Origin: Marinobacter santoriniensis NKSG1
GTDB taxonomy: Bacteria > Pseudomonadota > Gammaproteobacteria > Pseudomonadales > Oleiphilaceae
Assembly (NCBI RefSeq): GCF_000347775.1
Contig: NZ_APAT01000022.1
Coordinates: forward strand, 62,001-126,000
Direction: 5' to 3'
Length of the DNA: 64,000 nt
The notes under the pieces were generated by a model, which ran no database searches, had not been told where the DNA came from, and saw only the letters and a program-made list of their open reading frames with translations. The translations under genes were made by a program, and so were the position numbers. This document shows positions 48,866 through 59,109 of the stretch, piece by piece (positions within the stretch are counted from its first letter, which is position 1; each line of letters opens with the position of its first letter).

Positions 48866-50581
48866 ATGGCCCGAGCGCAGTTTCCTGAGCAACCGTCCAG
48901 TGCGGATCTCTCCAACCCATTGTATTACCTTGAAAACATGGAAACCGTCGTGCGCTGGGTACTCAGCCACCACCGGGATCTGCTGGACAAGGTCGAGACA
49001 CGGCGGTTGGAGGCCTTTATGGACCTCGCCATACCGGAGCGGGCCCTGCTGACCCGGCTGATCATGCGTACCGGCGAGCTCTTCCGTGCTGACAAGCTGG
49101 CCTACCCCGAGCTTGGGGCGCCGGTGCCCGACGCCCTGGCCCGGCTGAACGCAGACGACTGGCTGGATCCGGCGCCCGAGCTGGATCTCGACGACCTTTT
49201 CCGTCTGTTTACCCTCGCCGAACTGCGGCCGGTTTTCGCCCCCACCCTGGAACGGCTTGGCGTGCCCCGCACACTGTCCAAGGCGGCGATGCGACTGGCA
49301 CTCGCGGACGTGCATGACGAACCGAGGCCGGTGTCGGACTGGCTGCCTGACACTAGCGCCGGGGTGGTGCGTTTGCGCTATATGGCGCTGTTTGACCGGG
49401 TTCGGCTGATGTTCTTCGGCAATCTCCGGCAAACCTGGTCCGATTTCGTTCTGGTGGAGTTGGGCTATCAACAGTACGAACAGGTGCCTTTCAGCGCCGA
49501 ATCCCGGGCCTTTTCCCGGCGTGACCAGGTCGATTGCTATCTCCTGATGCAGGCCTGTCGTGACGCGCTGGAAGAGGGTTGGCCTGCCGCGGAGGTTTGG
49601 CCCAGGGTTCCGGGTCCGGTGGACAATCCCTGGCTGGCCAGCCGGCGGGACAGGCTGCTGCTGGAACTGGGCCGCCAAGCCGACCGGCAGGGTGATCGGG
49701 AACTGGCACTGGCGGTGTGGGCACAGAGCGGCCATCGCGAGGCACGACTGAAACAGTTACGGCTGCTGGAGCGGATGAAGCGGTTCCGGGAGGCCTGGGA
49801 AATCGCCCGACGTTGGCAGGAAACAGACCTGGGGGATGCCGAACAACAGGGGCTGGAGCGCATTCTGAAGCGATTGGCCCCGAAAGTGGGTGAGCCCCGG
49901 CCGACGCCGATTCCCGCTCCGCAAATTGCCGAGCGGTCGGTGCTCCTGCCCCGCCCCTTGTCGGGATCCGTGGAAGGGGCTGCGGCTGCGTACCTGGACC
50001 GGTCCGACGCACCGGCGATTTACGTGGAGAACACCCTGATCAACGGCCTGTTCGGTCTGCTGTGCTGGCCGGTGATCTTCAAACCGGTGCCGGGTGCGTT
50101 TTTCCATCCCTTTCATGTGGGTCCGGCAGACCTGACCCGGGAGGATTTCACGGAGCGTCGTCGTTCGGATTTTGAGGCCTGTTTCGCGAGTCTGGACAAC
50201 GGCAGCTACCGGGCGCGGATCCTGGACACCTGGCAGGCCAAACAGGGCCTGGCCAACCCCTTCGTGATCTGGCCGGCTCTGTCGGTCGAGCTGATCGAAC
50301 TGGCCCTGGACTGCATTCCCGCGCGGCACCTGAAATCCCTGTTCAGGCGCCTGCTTCACAACATCCGGGAGCATCGCAGCGGTTTTCCGGACCTGATCCG
50401 GTTCTTCCCCGGGGAAGCCGACGAGGCACGCCGCTACGAGATGGTGGAGGTCAAAGGCCCGGGCGACCGGCTGCAGGATCACCAGCGCCGATGGCTGGCG
50501 TTCTTTGCCAGTGAGGGGATTCCGGCCAGTGTACTCTATGTGCGCTGGCAGGACGAGTCCGGGCAGGAGGAGGTGCCATGA
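48866..50581 (+). CDS. FAN1-type VRR-NUC structure-specific nuclease
   Basis: 571-residue homologue of FAN1, a 5' flap and interstrand-crosslink repair nuclease. The N-terminal helical/SAP-like region and TPR-like middle (SGHREARLKQLRLLERMKRF, then REAWEIARRWQ) precede the C-terminal VRR-NUC domain with GFPDLIRFFPGE (Asp) and EVKGPGDRLQDHQRRWLAFF (EVK at 528-530), so the PD-(D/E)XK site is complete. The last codon overlaps the start of the helicase gene (ATGA), implying a coupled nuclease-helicase pair. Confidence 0.93.
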   Translation: MARAQFPEQPSSADLSNPLYYLENMETVVRWVLSHHRDLLDKVETRRLEAFMDLAIPERALLTRLIMRTGELFRADKLAYPELGAPVPDALARLNADDWLDPAPELDLDDLFRLFTLAELRPVFAPTLERLGVPRTLSKAAMRLALADVHDEPRPVSDWLPDTSAGVVRLRYMALFDRVRLMFFGNLRQTWSDFVLVELGYQQYEQVPFSAESRAFSRRDQVDCYLLMQACRDALEEGWPAAEVWPRVPGPVDNPWLASRRDRLLLELGRQADRQGDRELALAVWAQSGHREARLKQLRLLERMKRFREAWEIARRWQETDLGDAEQQGLERILKRLAPKVGEPRPTPIPAPQIAERSVLLPRPLSGSVEGAAAAYLDRSDAPAIYVENTLINGLFGLLCWPVIFKPVPGAFFHPFHVGPADLTREDFTERRRSDFEACFASLDNGSYRARILDTWQAKQGLANPFVIWPALSVELIELALDCIPARHLKSLFRRLLHNIREHRSGFPDLIRFFPGEADEARRYEMVEVKGPGDRLQDHQRRWLAFFASEGIPASVLYVRWQDESGQEEVP

Positions 50582-52839
50582 AGGTTGCGGTTCGGACCCT
50601 GTGCGAATTCGCCGCCCGGACCGGCGATCTGGATTTCCGGTATACCCCGGCGCCCTCGGCCGCCGAAGGTATTGCCGGCCACCAGCTGATCCAGTCCCGG
50701 CGGACGAGCGATTACAGAAGCGAGTATTTACTGACCGGAGAGTGCCTGGGAATAAAGATTTCCGGGCGGGTGGATGGTTACCATCCGGGCCGGCGCCGGC
50801 TGGAGGAGATCAAGACCCACCGGGGTGATCTGTCGCGCATCCGCGATCATCAGCGGGCCCTGCATCGGGCCCAGCTCCGCGCCTATGGGGCACTGTTGTG
50901 CCGGCAGGAAAGCCTCCCGGTGGTCGAACTGGTGCTGGTGTATTACGACGTTGGCCGGGATCGGGAGACCCCGGTGACCGAGTCTGCAACGGCCGATGAA
51001 CTCTGGCAGGAACTGGAAGGCTTGTGCCAGCAATTCCGGTTGTGGGCCGAACAGGAAGATCACCACCGGGAGCAACGCAATGAGCGCCTGACCAGCCTGT
51101 CCTTCCCGTTTCCCCGATTCCGGCCGCGACAGCGGGAACTGGCCGAAACCGTGTACAAGAATGCCATGACCGCCGGGACGTTGTTGCTGGAGGCGCCGAC
51201 AGGCCTGGGCAAAACGCTGGGCACCCTATTTCCGGCCCTGATGGCTGTGGGCCGTTCCGACCAGGACCGGCTGTTCTACCTGACCTGCCGTAACACCGCA
51301 CGGCAGCTGGCGCTCGATGCGGTTGACCGGCTGAAGAAAGCTCAGCCGAAAACGGGGTCCTGGCCACTGCGGGTGCTGGAACTGGTGGCGAAAGACGATG
51401 CCTGTGAACATCCGGACAAGGCCTGCCATGGCGAATCCTGTCCCCTGGCCCGCGGCTTTTTCGATCGCCTGCCGGATGCCCGCGCCGAGGCCGTGGGGGC
51501 CGGCACCCTGACCCGGGAGGAACTCGCCCGCATTGCCGCCGGCCATGAGGTGTGTCCCTATTTCCTGGCCCAGGAAATGGCCCGGTGGAGTGATGTGGTG
51601 GTCGGGGATGTGAACCGGTTGTTCGACCAGTCCGCCCTGCTGCACGGCCTGATCCGCCAGAATCAGTGGCGGGCCAGTGTGCTGGTGGATGAAGCCCACA
51701 ACCTGGTGGACCGGGCCCGGGGGATGTATTCCGTTGAGCTGGACCAGCAGCGGTTGTTACGGGTGAAAAAAACGGCACCGGCGCCGCTGAAGAAGGCCCT
51801 CGACCGGACGGCCCGTGCCTGGCAGGGCTTGGTCCGGGAACAGGATCCGGATGGCCCCGTGTTCCTCGATGCCCTGCCCCCGGGGCTGATCGGCAGCCTG
51901 CAGGGGCTGGTATCGGCGCTCACCGATTATCTGGCGGATCACCCTCCGGATCTGGCGTTGCAGGAGCTGCTGTTCGAGAGTGTGAGTTTCATGAAGCTGG
52001 CCGACACCTTTGGCGATCACTCCCTGTGTGAGTTCCGTCGCTCCGGTCGCGGCCGGGCCAGGCTCACCATCCAGAACCTGATTCCGGCGGATTTCCTGAA
52101 AGACCGGTTTGCCGCGGCGGAGTCGGTCCTGTTGTTTTCCGCAACCCTGAGCCCGGGCGTCTACTACCGGGACTTGCTCGGCCTGCCGGAGACCGCCGCC
52201 TTCACCTCGCTGCCCAGTCCGTTCAGTGCCGATCAGCTGCAGGTTCATTTCACCCCCCGGATCAGCACTCGCCAGGTTCATCGGGAGGCATCCCTGGTGC
52301 CGATTGCAGAGGTCATCGCCCGTCAGTTCCGGGAGCGCCCCGGCCACTATCTGGCGTTTTTCAGCAGCTTCCAGTACCTGCAGGCTTTCAGCGAAGCGCT
52401 TGCCAGCCGGGCGCCGGATATCCCTCAACGATGCCAGACACCCGGTATGAGTCAGGGGGCCCGCGAGGGGTTCCTGGCGGAATTCCGGCAACCGGAGCCT
52501 TCGGTGGCGTTTGCGGTGTTGGGGGGTGTGTTCAGTGAGGGCATCGACCTGCCCGGGGACCAGTTGATTGGCGCCTTTGTCGCGACACTGGGGTTGCCAC
52601 CGTTTGATGCCTGGCACGACATCCTGAAACAGCGCCTGCAGCAACGGTTTGGTGCGGGGTATGAGTACACTTACCTGATTCCGGGCATCCAGAAGGTAGC
52701 CCAGGCGGCGGGGCGGGTGATTCGCACCCCGGATGACCGGGGTGTGATCTGGCTGATCGACGACCGATTCATGGGGGCGCAGATACAGAACCTGCTCCCC
52801 CGCTGGTGGTTCGCCCCGCCCGGTTCCGGGTCAGGGTGA
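50578..52839 (+). CDS. XPD/DinG-like iron-sulfur helicase with N-terminal RecB-type nuclease domain
   Basis: 753-residue SF2 helicase. Residues 1-110 carry a PD-(D/E)XK pattern of the RecB/AddB kind: His35, Asp66 in GRVDG, E77-I-K79 in LEEIKT, and QLRAY at 99-103. The helicase follows with Walker A LLEAPTGLGKTLGTLF near 205, four Cys in DACEHPDKACHGESC and EVCPYF that fit the XPD 4Fe-4S site, the DEAH box VLVDEAHNLVDRA, and motif VI region KVAQAAGRVIRTPDDRG. It probably unwinds and trims substrates for the FAN1 nuclease encoded just upstream (inference from coupling). Confidence 0.9.
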   Translation: MKVAVRTLCEFAARTGDLDFRYTPAPSAAEGIAGHQLIQSRRTSDYRSEYLLTGECLGIKISGRVDGYHPGRRRLEEIKTHRGDLSRIRDHQRALHRAQLRAYGALLCRQESLPVVELVLVYYDVGRDRETPVTESATADELWQELEGLCQQFRLWAEQEDHHREQRNERLTSLSFPFPRFRPRQRELAETVYKNAMTAGTLLLEAPTGLGKTLGTLFPALMAVGRSDQDRLFYLTCRNTARQLALDAVDRLKKAQPKTGSWPLRVLELVAKDDACEHPDKACHGESCPLARGFFDRLPDARAEAVGAGTLTREELARIAAGHEVCPYFLAQEMARWSDVVVGDVNRLFDQSALLHGLIRQNQWRASVLVDEAHNLVDRARGMYSVELDQQRLLRVKKTAPAPLKKALDRTARAWQGLVREQDPDGPVFLDALPPGLIGSLQGLVSALTDYLADHPPDLALQELLFESVSFMKLADTFGDHSLCEFRRSGRGRARLTIQNLIPADFLKDRFAAAESVLLFSATLSPGVYYRDLLGLPETAAFTSLPSPFSADQLQVHFTPRISTRQVHREASLVPIAEVIARQFRERPGHYLAFFSSFQYLQAFSEALASRAPDIPQRCQTPGMSQGAREGFLAEFRQPEPSVAFAVLGGVFSEGIDLPGDQLIGAFVATLGLPPFDAWHDILKQRLQQRFGAGYEYTYLIPGIQKVAQAAGRVIRTPDDRGVIWLIDDRFMGAQIQNLLPRWWFAPPGSGSG

Positions 52840-52850
52840 ACCCGGTGCCA

Positions 52851-54110
52851 TCACTGCCTGGGCGCCGGCTTGGCCAGCCATTCGTGGCCTTTGAGCATGC
52901 CGTGCCAGTACAGCCCGGGCAATTGCTTGGCTTTCAGCCACCAGGCGGCCCGGGTTGCTTTGGTGCCGTCGTTGAGCCATTTCGGGAAGCTGGGTTGCAG
53001 CTGTCCCCCGTAACCGAACTCCGCCAGCACAATGCGCCCGTTTTCCACTGTCAGCGGACAGGAGCCGTAGCCAAGGTAGGCGGCTTCCAGCGGTTGTCCG
53101 CGAAGCGCGCTGATCAGGTTCTCGGCCACGACGGGCACCTGCTTGCGCACCGCGGCGGCGGTCTTCGCATTGCCCGTTCCGTTCACATCGCCCGCCCCGA
53201 ATACATTGTCGAAACGCTTGTGCTGCAATGTGTCATCCGCCACATCCAGCCAGCCACCCTCATTGGCCAGCGATGATTCCCGGATAAATTCCGGGGCGCG
53301 CTGGGGTGGCACAGCGTGGAGCATGTCAAAGTCGACTTCACGGTCCTCGGTGTTGCCGTCGGCGTCGGTCTGGCGGAACGTCGCTTTCTGGGCCGGGCCA
53401 TTGACCGCCACAAGGTTGCTCTGGAAGTTGACGTTGATGCCGTATTTCCGGATGTACTCCTCCAGGGCAGGCACGTAGGCCGGCACGCCGAACAGGACGC
53501 CACCGGCATTGTGGAATTCCACATTGATGTCTTTCAGCACGTCATGACGCAGCCAGTAGTCTGAAGACAGGTACATGGCTTTCTGCGGTGCCCCGGCACA
53601 CTTGATCGGCATCGGCGGCTGGGAGAACAGGGCACGACCATTTTTGAGCTTCTGGACGTTTTCCCAGGTATATCTGGCCAGGCCTTCCCGATAATTCGAG
53701 GTAACGCCGTTCTGCCCCAGCGCCTCCTTCAGACCTTCGATGCCTTCCCAGTGGAGTTCAAGCCCTGGCGCCAGCACCAGGAACCGGTAGGTAATCCGGG
53801 AGCCGTCCGCCATCTCAACCTGGTTCTCTTCGGGATTCACCGACTGAACGCTCTGTTGGTACCAGGTTACAAACCCTGGCATGACATCGCTCATCGGTTT
53901 ATTGGTCTGTTCGGTCCGGAAGATGCCGCCGCCCACCATGGTCCAGCCTGGCTGATAATGGTGGGTCGAGGATGGTTCGATGATGGCGATATCGAGCGAC
54001 CGGTCCCGCTTATGGAGACTGGCGGCAACCGAGATGCCGGCGGCTCCTCCACCCACAATCAGGACGGTATGGCCTCGGCTGGCGGTTTGGGGGGTAGGCG
54101 TTGCGCTCAT
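52851..54110 (-). CDS. sqr: Sulfide:quinone oxidoreductase (type II-like)
   Basis: FAD flavoprotein of 419 residues that oxidises sulfide and passes electrons to quinone at the inner membrane. N-terminal FAD motif VLIVGGGAAGISVAASL, YQPGWTMVGGG, then the two redox Cys in PIKCAGAPQK and GYGSCPLTVE, the pattern of type II SQR (human SQOR-like), and a C-terminal amphipathic end (WWLKAKQLPGLYWHGMLKG). Start at the ATG at 54110 with AAGAGGTC upstream. No persulfide dioxygenase or rhodanese lies nearby. Confidence 0.88.
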   Translation of the reverse strand: MSATPTPQTASRGHTVLIVGGGAAGISVAASLHKRDRSLDIAIIEPSSTHHYQPGWTMVGGGIFRTEQTNKPMSDVMPGFVTWYQQSVQSVNPEENQVEMADGSRITYRFLVLAPGLELHWEGIEGLKEALGQNGVTSNYREGLARYTWENVQKLKNGRALFSQPPMPIKCAGAPQKAMYLSSDYWLRHDVLKDINVEFHNAGGVLFGVPAYVPALEEYIRKYGINVNFQSNLVAVNGPAQKATFRQTDADGNTEDREVDFDMLHAVPPQRAPEFIRESSLANEGGWLDVADDTLQHKRFDNVFGAGDVNGTGNAKTAAAVRKQVPVVAENLISALRGQPLEAAYLGYGSCPLTVENGRIVLAEFGYGGQLQPSFPKWLNDGTKATRAAWWLKAKQLPGLYWHGMLKGHEWLAKPAPRQ

Positions 54111-54200
54111 GACTCTGACCTCTTTTCTTGTAATGCACGATGTATTGGATCGGCTTTGACGCGAATTACCTACCATACTAGCAAACCAATGAATCTAACG

Positions 54201-54221
54201 TTATACGAAATAGTAATATAA
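54201..54221. promoter_or_regulatory. AT-rich inverted repeat upstream of sqr
   Basis: TTATA-N11-TATAA in a very AT-rich patch about 90-110 bases upstream of the sqr start. It could be an operator for a persulfide-sensing ArsR-type repressor as known for other sqr genes, but no such regulator gene is in the window. Speculative. Confidence 0.25.
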
Positions 54222-54301
54222 TGGCGCGAGCGCATCACTCCAGGGTGTGCCAGCCACTCGTTGTCCGGTTTGAAAGGGGGTATCGGTGACTGGCGTCACC
54301 T

Positions 54302-55213
54302 TCAGGTGATCTTTCGGATCCGGGTTCCGGCGTCCCCTTCAATCATTGCCAGGGCATCCTTCAGGTTGCCAATGACAGCCATGCCGCCCTGGCTTGCGTA
54401 ATTTCTGGCAGCGCTCAGCTTGGGGCCCATGGAGCCGGCGGGAGCCTGGAAATTCTGTACCTCCGAGGTGTCCATCTCGGCCACGCGGGAAGCATCCGGC
54501 TGACCGAAGTTCCGGTAGACACCGTCGACATCGGTCAGTAATAACAGGCGGTCTGCACCAATTTCAGTGGCCAGCCGGGCACTGACCGCATCCTTGTCGA
54601 TCACCGCTTCGACGCCCGTCAGGCTACCGTCCTGCCGTCGGATCACCGGGATGCCGCCGCCTCCGGCACAGATGGCGATGGCGCCCTTGTCGATCAGAAA
54701 CCGGATGATGTTCAGGTCCGGGATTTCGGCGGGTGCCGGAGAGGCCACCACCCGGCGCCATTTGTCGCCATCCCGGGCGATGTCCCAGCCCAGGTGCTCT
54801 GCCCGGGTCTCCGCTTCAGCCTGGTCGTACACCGGGCCAATGAATTTGGTGGGATGAGAGAAGGCAGGGTCGTCGGCATCGACAATAACCTGGGTGAGCA
54901 GGGTTGCCACGGGCACGGAGTGGTCCAGTTCATTCTCCAGCTCCTGCTCGATCATGTACCCGATCATGCCCTCGGATTCGGCCCCGAGGACATCGAGGGA
55001 GAACAGTTCATCCGGTTTATAGGCGATGCCCTGCAAGGCCAGCAGGCCAACCTGGGGGCCGTTGCCGTGGGTCACCACCAGTTGGTGGCCGGCCCGGACA
55101 AGATCCGCCAGGGGTTTGGCGGCCTTGCGAATGTTTTCCCGCTGGTTGTCCTCGGTCAAGGGCTCGCCACGCTGGAGCATGGCGTTACCGCCGAGGGCTG
55201 CAACAATCAGCAT
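54302..55213 (-). CDS. arcC: Carbamate kinase
   Basis: Last enzyme of the arginine deiminase pathway: carbamoyl phosphate plus ADP gives ATP, ammonia and CO2. 303 residues beginning MLIVAALGGNAMLQRGEPLT, with VTHGNGPQVGLLALQ, AICAGGGGIPVIR and IDKDAVSARLATEIGADRLL. The ATG at 55213 has GGGAGG upstream and lies two bases after the arcB stop region; the longer frame to 55237 overlaps arcB. Confidence 0.95.
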   Translation of the reverse strand: MLIVAALGGNAMLQRGEPLTEDNQRENIRKAAKPLADLVRAGHQLVVTHGNGPQVGLLALQGIAYKPDELFSLDVLGAESEGMIGYMIEQELENELDHSVPVATLLTQVIVDADDPAFSHPTKFIGPVYDQAEAETRAEHLGWDIARDGDKWRRVVASPAPAEIPDLNIIRFLIDKGAIAICAGGGGIPVIRRQDGSLTGVEAVIDKDAVSARLATEIGADRLLLLTDVDGVYRNFGQPDASRVAEMDTSEVQNFQAPAGSMGPKLSAARNYASQGGMAVIGNLKDALAMIEGDAGTRIRKIT

Positions 55214-55214
55214 G

Positions 55215-56216
55215 TCAGCCTCCCAGCGTCGCGACAAGGACCGCCTTGATGGTGTGCATGCGGTTTTCCGCCTGGTCGAACACGATGGAGGCTTCGCTTT
55301 CGAAGACCTCGTCGGTCACTTCCATGGCGGACAGGCCGAATTCCTCATGCATCTCCCGGCCGACCGTGGTGTCGGTATTGTGGAAGGCCGGCAGGCAGTG
55401 CATGAACCGAACCCGCGGATTTCCCGCTTTGGCCATGAGATCGGCGTTGACCTGATAGGGGCTGAGCAGGGCGATCCGTTCCTTCCACTTCTCCTTGGGC
55501 TCTCCCATGGAGACCCAGACGTCGGTATAGATGAAATCGACACCCGGGACGGCTTCATCCGGATTGTCGGTGATCATCACCCGGGCGCCGGTCTGCTCCG
55601 CGATCTGCCGCGCCTCATCGACAATCTCCGGCTTGGGCCAGCAGGCTTTGGGCGCGCACAGTCGCACGTCCATGCCCATCTTGGCGCCCCCAAGCAGAAG
55701 GCTGTCCCCCATGTTGTTGCCGGCATCGCCGATAAACACAAACGCCACCTCCCGCAGCGGTTTCTCCACGTGTTCCCGCATGGTGAGAAAATCCGCCAGA
55801 ATCTGAGTCGGATGGAATTCGTCGGTCAGCCCGTTGAACACCGGAACGCCGGCGTATTGGGCCAGCTCAGTGACCACCGACTGGCCAAACCCCCGGTACT
55901 CGATGGCGTCATAGACCCGCCCCAATACCCGGGCGGTGTCCTTGACCGATTCCTTATGGCCGATATGGGTGCCCGTAGGCCCCAGGTAGGTGACCCGGGC
56001 GCCCTGATCGTAGGCGGCCACTTCAAAGCCGACCCGGGTTCTTGTGGAATTTTTCTCGAAAATCAGTGCAATGTCTTTGCCGGTGAGTCGTGGCACCTCG
56101 GTACCGGCGTATTTTGCGGTCTTCAGGTCGGACGACAGTTTCAGCAGGAATTCGATTTCCCGGGGCGAAAAGTCCTGCAGTGTCAGGAAGTGGCGGTTTT
56201 TCAGGTTAAACGCCAT
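55215..56216 (-). CDS. arcB: Ornithine carbamoyltransferase, catabolic type
   Basis: 333-residue transcarbamylase. Carbamoyl-phosphate site [27 protein letters not shown], ornithine-binding [13 protein letters not shown] and FMHCLPAFH. In this operon it should run in the phosphorolysis direction, splitting citrulline into ornithine and carbamoyl phosphate. Length and the longer N-terminus fit the ArcB/ArgI class. It sits 18 bases after arcA. Confidence 0.94.
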   Translation of the reverse strand: MAFNLKNRHFLTLQDFSPREIEFLLKLSSDLKTAKYAGTEVPRLTGKDIALIFEKNSTRTRVGFEVAAYDQGARVTYLGPTGTHIGHKESVKDTARVLGRVYDAIEYRGFGQSVVTELAQYAGVPVFNGLTDEFHPTQILADFLTMREHVEKPLREVAFVFIGDAGNNMGDSLLLGGAKMGMDVRLCAPKACWPKPEIVDEARQIAEQTGARVMITDNPDEAVPGVDFIYTDVWVSMGEPKEKWKERIALLSPYQVNADLMAKAGNPRVRFMHCLPAFHNTDTTVGREMHEEFGLSAMEVTDEVFESEASIVFDQAENRMHTIKAVLVATLGG

Positions 56217-56234
56217 GATCGTTCTCCTTTCCGA

Positions 56235-57464
56235 TTACTCCGGATCTCTGATGGTGGGGCAGCTCATGCACCGTCCGCCTCCGCGTCCGCGACCGAGTTC
56301 GGCGCCGGGCATGGCCAGCACCTCAATACCGACCGCCTCCAGTGCCGCGTTGGTGTCGTCGTTGCGGTCGTAACCCACCACCACCCCCGGACTCAGAGCG
56401 AGCACATTGTTACCGTCGTTCCATTGCTCCCGTTCCCGTTCGGCCGGGTCGTTGCCTCCTGTGGGGACGACCTCCAGGCTGGGGTACCCCAGGATCTCGG
56501 CGACGACCTCAAACAGGTGCCGCGAATCGCGGTGGAATCGGAACGGGTGGTTGTCGGTGCTCGGATACAGGTCGTAGCAGATAATTTCGTCGGCCACTTC
56601 CTTGAAGGTCGTCACCACGTTGCCACCGCAGAAGGTAAACACGGTATCCAGGTGCATGGACGCGCGGGCCCTCGGGATCTGGCAGGCGATCACCCGTTCG
56701 GCCTGGCCGCTGTCAAACAGTGATTTCGCCAGCTGTCCCACACCCTGGGGCGATGAGCGCTCGCCCATTCCAACCAGGACCGTGCCCTTACCGATGGGCA
56801 TCACATCACCGCCTTCAATCGTTGCCAGGCCATGGTCCTGCAGCGGATCGCCCCAGTGGACGTTGACCTTGCCGGCAAACGTCGGATGGAAACGGTAGAC
56901 CGCGGCCATCAGCAGGGTTTCCGGTTTCCGCGCGGGCCAGTACATGGGATTGAGGGTGACCCCGCCGTAGATCCACGCGCTGTTGTCACGGGTGAACAGG
57001 AAGTTCGGCAGCGGAGGCAGCACAAATCCGAGTGCGCCCAGGTGGTTGCCGAATAAACCGGAAGTATCGAAGGGCAGGTCGGATACCCGGAGGCCGCCCA
57101 TCAGGTACTCGGCCAGGGTTCGGCCCGGGAGCTGGTCCATCCAGGCCCGCAAATCCGCCAGCATCCCCATGCCCACATAGTTGTTGGTAATCCGGTGGTC
57201 GAGAATCCATTGCCGGGCCTCGGGGATGTCGAGAGTCTCGGCCAGAAGGTCATTTACATCGAGAACGTCCACGCCCCTTGCCCGCATCAACTGGACAAAG
57301 ACATCGTGATCTTTCTGGGCCTGCTTGACCCAGAACACGTCGTCGAACAGGAGTTCGTCACAGTTGGAGGGGGTGAGCCTGCGGTGGGCCAGGCCGGGTC
57401 GACAGACGATAACCTGCCGCAGGGTTCCGGTTTCCGAATGCACGCCCAGTGTATACTTGTCCAT
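56235..57464 (-). CDS. arcA: Arginine deiminase
   Basis: 409-residue guanidine-modifying enzyme hydrolysing arginine to citrulline and ammonia. Family landmarks: [75 protein letters not shown] and the C-terminal [12 protein letters not shown] with the catalytic Cys. First enzyme gene after the transporter in the arc operon. Confidence 0.96.
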   Translation of the reverse strand: MDKYTLGVHSETGTLRQVIVCRPGLAHRRLTPSNCDELLFDDVFWVKQAQKDHDVFVQLMRARGVDVLDVNDLLAETLDIPEARQWILDHRITNNYVGMGMLADLRAWMDQLPGRTLAEYLMGGLRVSDLPFDTSGLFGNHLGALGFVLPPLPNFLFTRDNSAWIYGGVTLNPMYWPARKPETLLMAAVYRFHPTFAGKVNVHWGDPLQDHGLATIEGGDVMPIGKGTVLVGMGERSSPQGVGQLAKSLFDSGQAERVIACQIPRARASMHLDTVFTFCGGNVVTTFKEVADEIICYDLYPSTDNHPFRFHRDSRHLFEVVAEILGYPSLEVVPTGGNDPAEREREQWNDGNNVLALSPGVVVGYDRNDDTNAALEAVGIEVLAMPGAELGRGRGGGRCMSCPTIRDPE

Positions 57465-57488
57465 GGCGTTAGCTCCTTTGGAGACGGT

Positions 57489-58943
57489 TCAGATCAGTGC
57501 CGAGACACTGATCACCACAGAGATGAAGATGGTCAGTATCAGTAGCAGCGGCCAGATGAAGGCCAGCCAGCGATCGTAGGAGACGCGGCCGATCGCCAGT
57601 CCGCCGACCACAACGGCGAAGGTGGGGTTGATCAGGTTCACCAGACCATTGGCGGACTGGTACGCCGTTACCACCAGCTCCCGGCCGACCCCGGCGAAAT
57701 CCGCCAGCGGCGCGAGGATGGGCATCGAGAGTACCGCCAGGCCGGAGGAGGATGGCACGAAGAAACTCATGCCCACTTCAATCCAGAAGATCAGGTTGAT
57801 GAACAGCAGGTTGGACAGACCGCCCACCGATTGCTCGGCAGAATGCAGAATGGTGTCGGCGATCAGCCCCTGTTCCATGATGACCACGATGCCCCGGGCC
57901 AGTCCGACCACCAGTGCCACACCCAGGAGATCCCGGGCGCCGTCGACAAAACTGCCGGTCAGGCCCTTTTCCCCAAGTCGGCCGATGAGACCGATCACGA
58001 TGGCCGCACCAAGGAACAGTGCGCCCATGCGGGCCATCCACCAGCCTTGTGAGGAAACGCCCCAGATCATGACCACAAAGGTCAGGGCGAAGACCACCAG
58101 GACCAGTTTCTGGGTGGTGGTGAGTCGTGCCTCCTCGAACCCTTCCTCATGATCCTGCAGAAACAGTTTCCGGTGGGCCTCGAGCTGCTTGGCCACCACA
58201 GACCGCGTCGGGTCGGCCTTGACCCGCCGGGCGTATCGCATGACATAGGCTGCGCAAATCAGAAGCCCGCCGACCAGCAGGATGAACCTGGCAACGATGC
58301 CGTCGGTGAACGGGATACTGGCGGCGTTGGAGGCGATCACCGTCGCGAACGGATTGATGGTGGAACCCAATACGCCGATGCCCGCCCCGATCAGGATGAT
58401 GGCCACGCCGGTGACTGCGTCGTAGCCGGCGGATATCACCACGGGAATGAGTATGGCGTAGAAGGCCAGCGTCTCCTCGGCCATGCCATAGGTGGTGCCG
58501 CCAATGGAGAACAGGCCCATGAGAATCGGTATCATCCAGATTTCACGCCCGGACATTCGCCTCATGGCCGTCTTTATGCCGGTATCGATGGACCCGGTGG
58601 CATTGGTGACGCCCAGAAACCCGCCGAGGAACAGCACGAACAGAGCGACATCAATGGCGTTGGCGACATAACTGTCCGGGTCGTAGAACCCTGAGACCGG
58701 CGCAAGCATGATGTCGACAAATCCCTGTGGGTTCGGATCTACTTCCTTGTAGGTGCCCGGTAAGGCCACTTCGCGGCCTACTTCGTCATTCTGTACCCGG
58801 TCGTACTGCCCCGCGGGGATGATCCAGGTCAGCGCGGCCACGAGCACGATAAGTCCGAATAGTATCGTGTAGGCCGTGGGAAAACGGGATGCCAGGTCTT
58901 TCTTGTGCTCTTCGGGGAGGTTGGGTTCGTCGGACGGGATCAT
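57489..58943 (-). CDS. YfcC-family carrier, probable arginine/ornithine transporter of the arc operon
   Basis: 484-residue inner-membrane protein of the YfcC/C4-dicarboxylate-carrier-like family (SRFPTAYTILFGLIVLVAAL TWIIPAGQYDR, AEETLAFYAILIPVVISAGY, GAGIGVLGSTINPFATVIAS, SFFVPSSSGLAVLSMPILAP LADFAG). Many arc operons use this family instead of the APC-type ArcD for arginine-ornithine exchange; its place upstream of arcABC supports that role (inference). Start at 58943 with AAAGGAG upstream. Confidence 0.85.
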   Translation of the reverse strand: MIPSDEPNLPEEHKKDLASRFPTAYTILFGLIVLVAALTWIIPAGQYDRVQNDEVGREVALPGTYKEVDPNPQGFVDIMLAPVSGFYDPDSYVANAIDVALFVLFLGGFLGVTNATGSIDTGIKTAMRRMSGREIWMIPILMGLFSIGGTTYGMAEETLAFYAILIPVVISAGYDAVTGVAIILIGAGIGVLGSTINPFATVIASNAASIPFTDGIVARFILLVGGLLICAAYVMRYARRVKADPTRSVVAKQLEAHRKLFLQDHEEGFEEARLTTTQKLVLVVFALTFVVMIWGVSSQGWWMARMGALFLGAAIVIGLIGRLGEKGLTGSFVDGARDLLGVALVVGLARGIVVIMEQGLIADTILHSAEQSVGGLSNLLFINLIFWIEVGMSFFVPSSSGLAVLSMPILAPLADFAGVGRELVVTAYQSANGLVNLINPTFAVVVGGLAIGRVSYDRWLAFIWPLLLILTIFISVVISVSALI

Positions 58944-59109
58944 CGCTTTTCTCCTTTCCCTGGTGCCAGCAATTGATGGCGATCCATAACAATCAAGCAC
59001 TGGAATCCTGTAACGTCGAGTCCGCAGGGCCGATTTCGATTGCGACAGGGAAAGTTTCGAGCCAGGGTTTGATTTCAGTCATAAGATTCGGGGGTAATCC
59101 CCCCATTTT

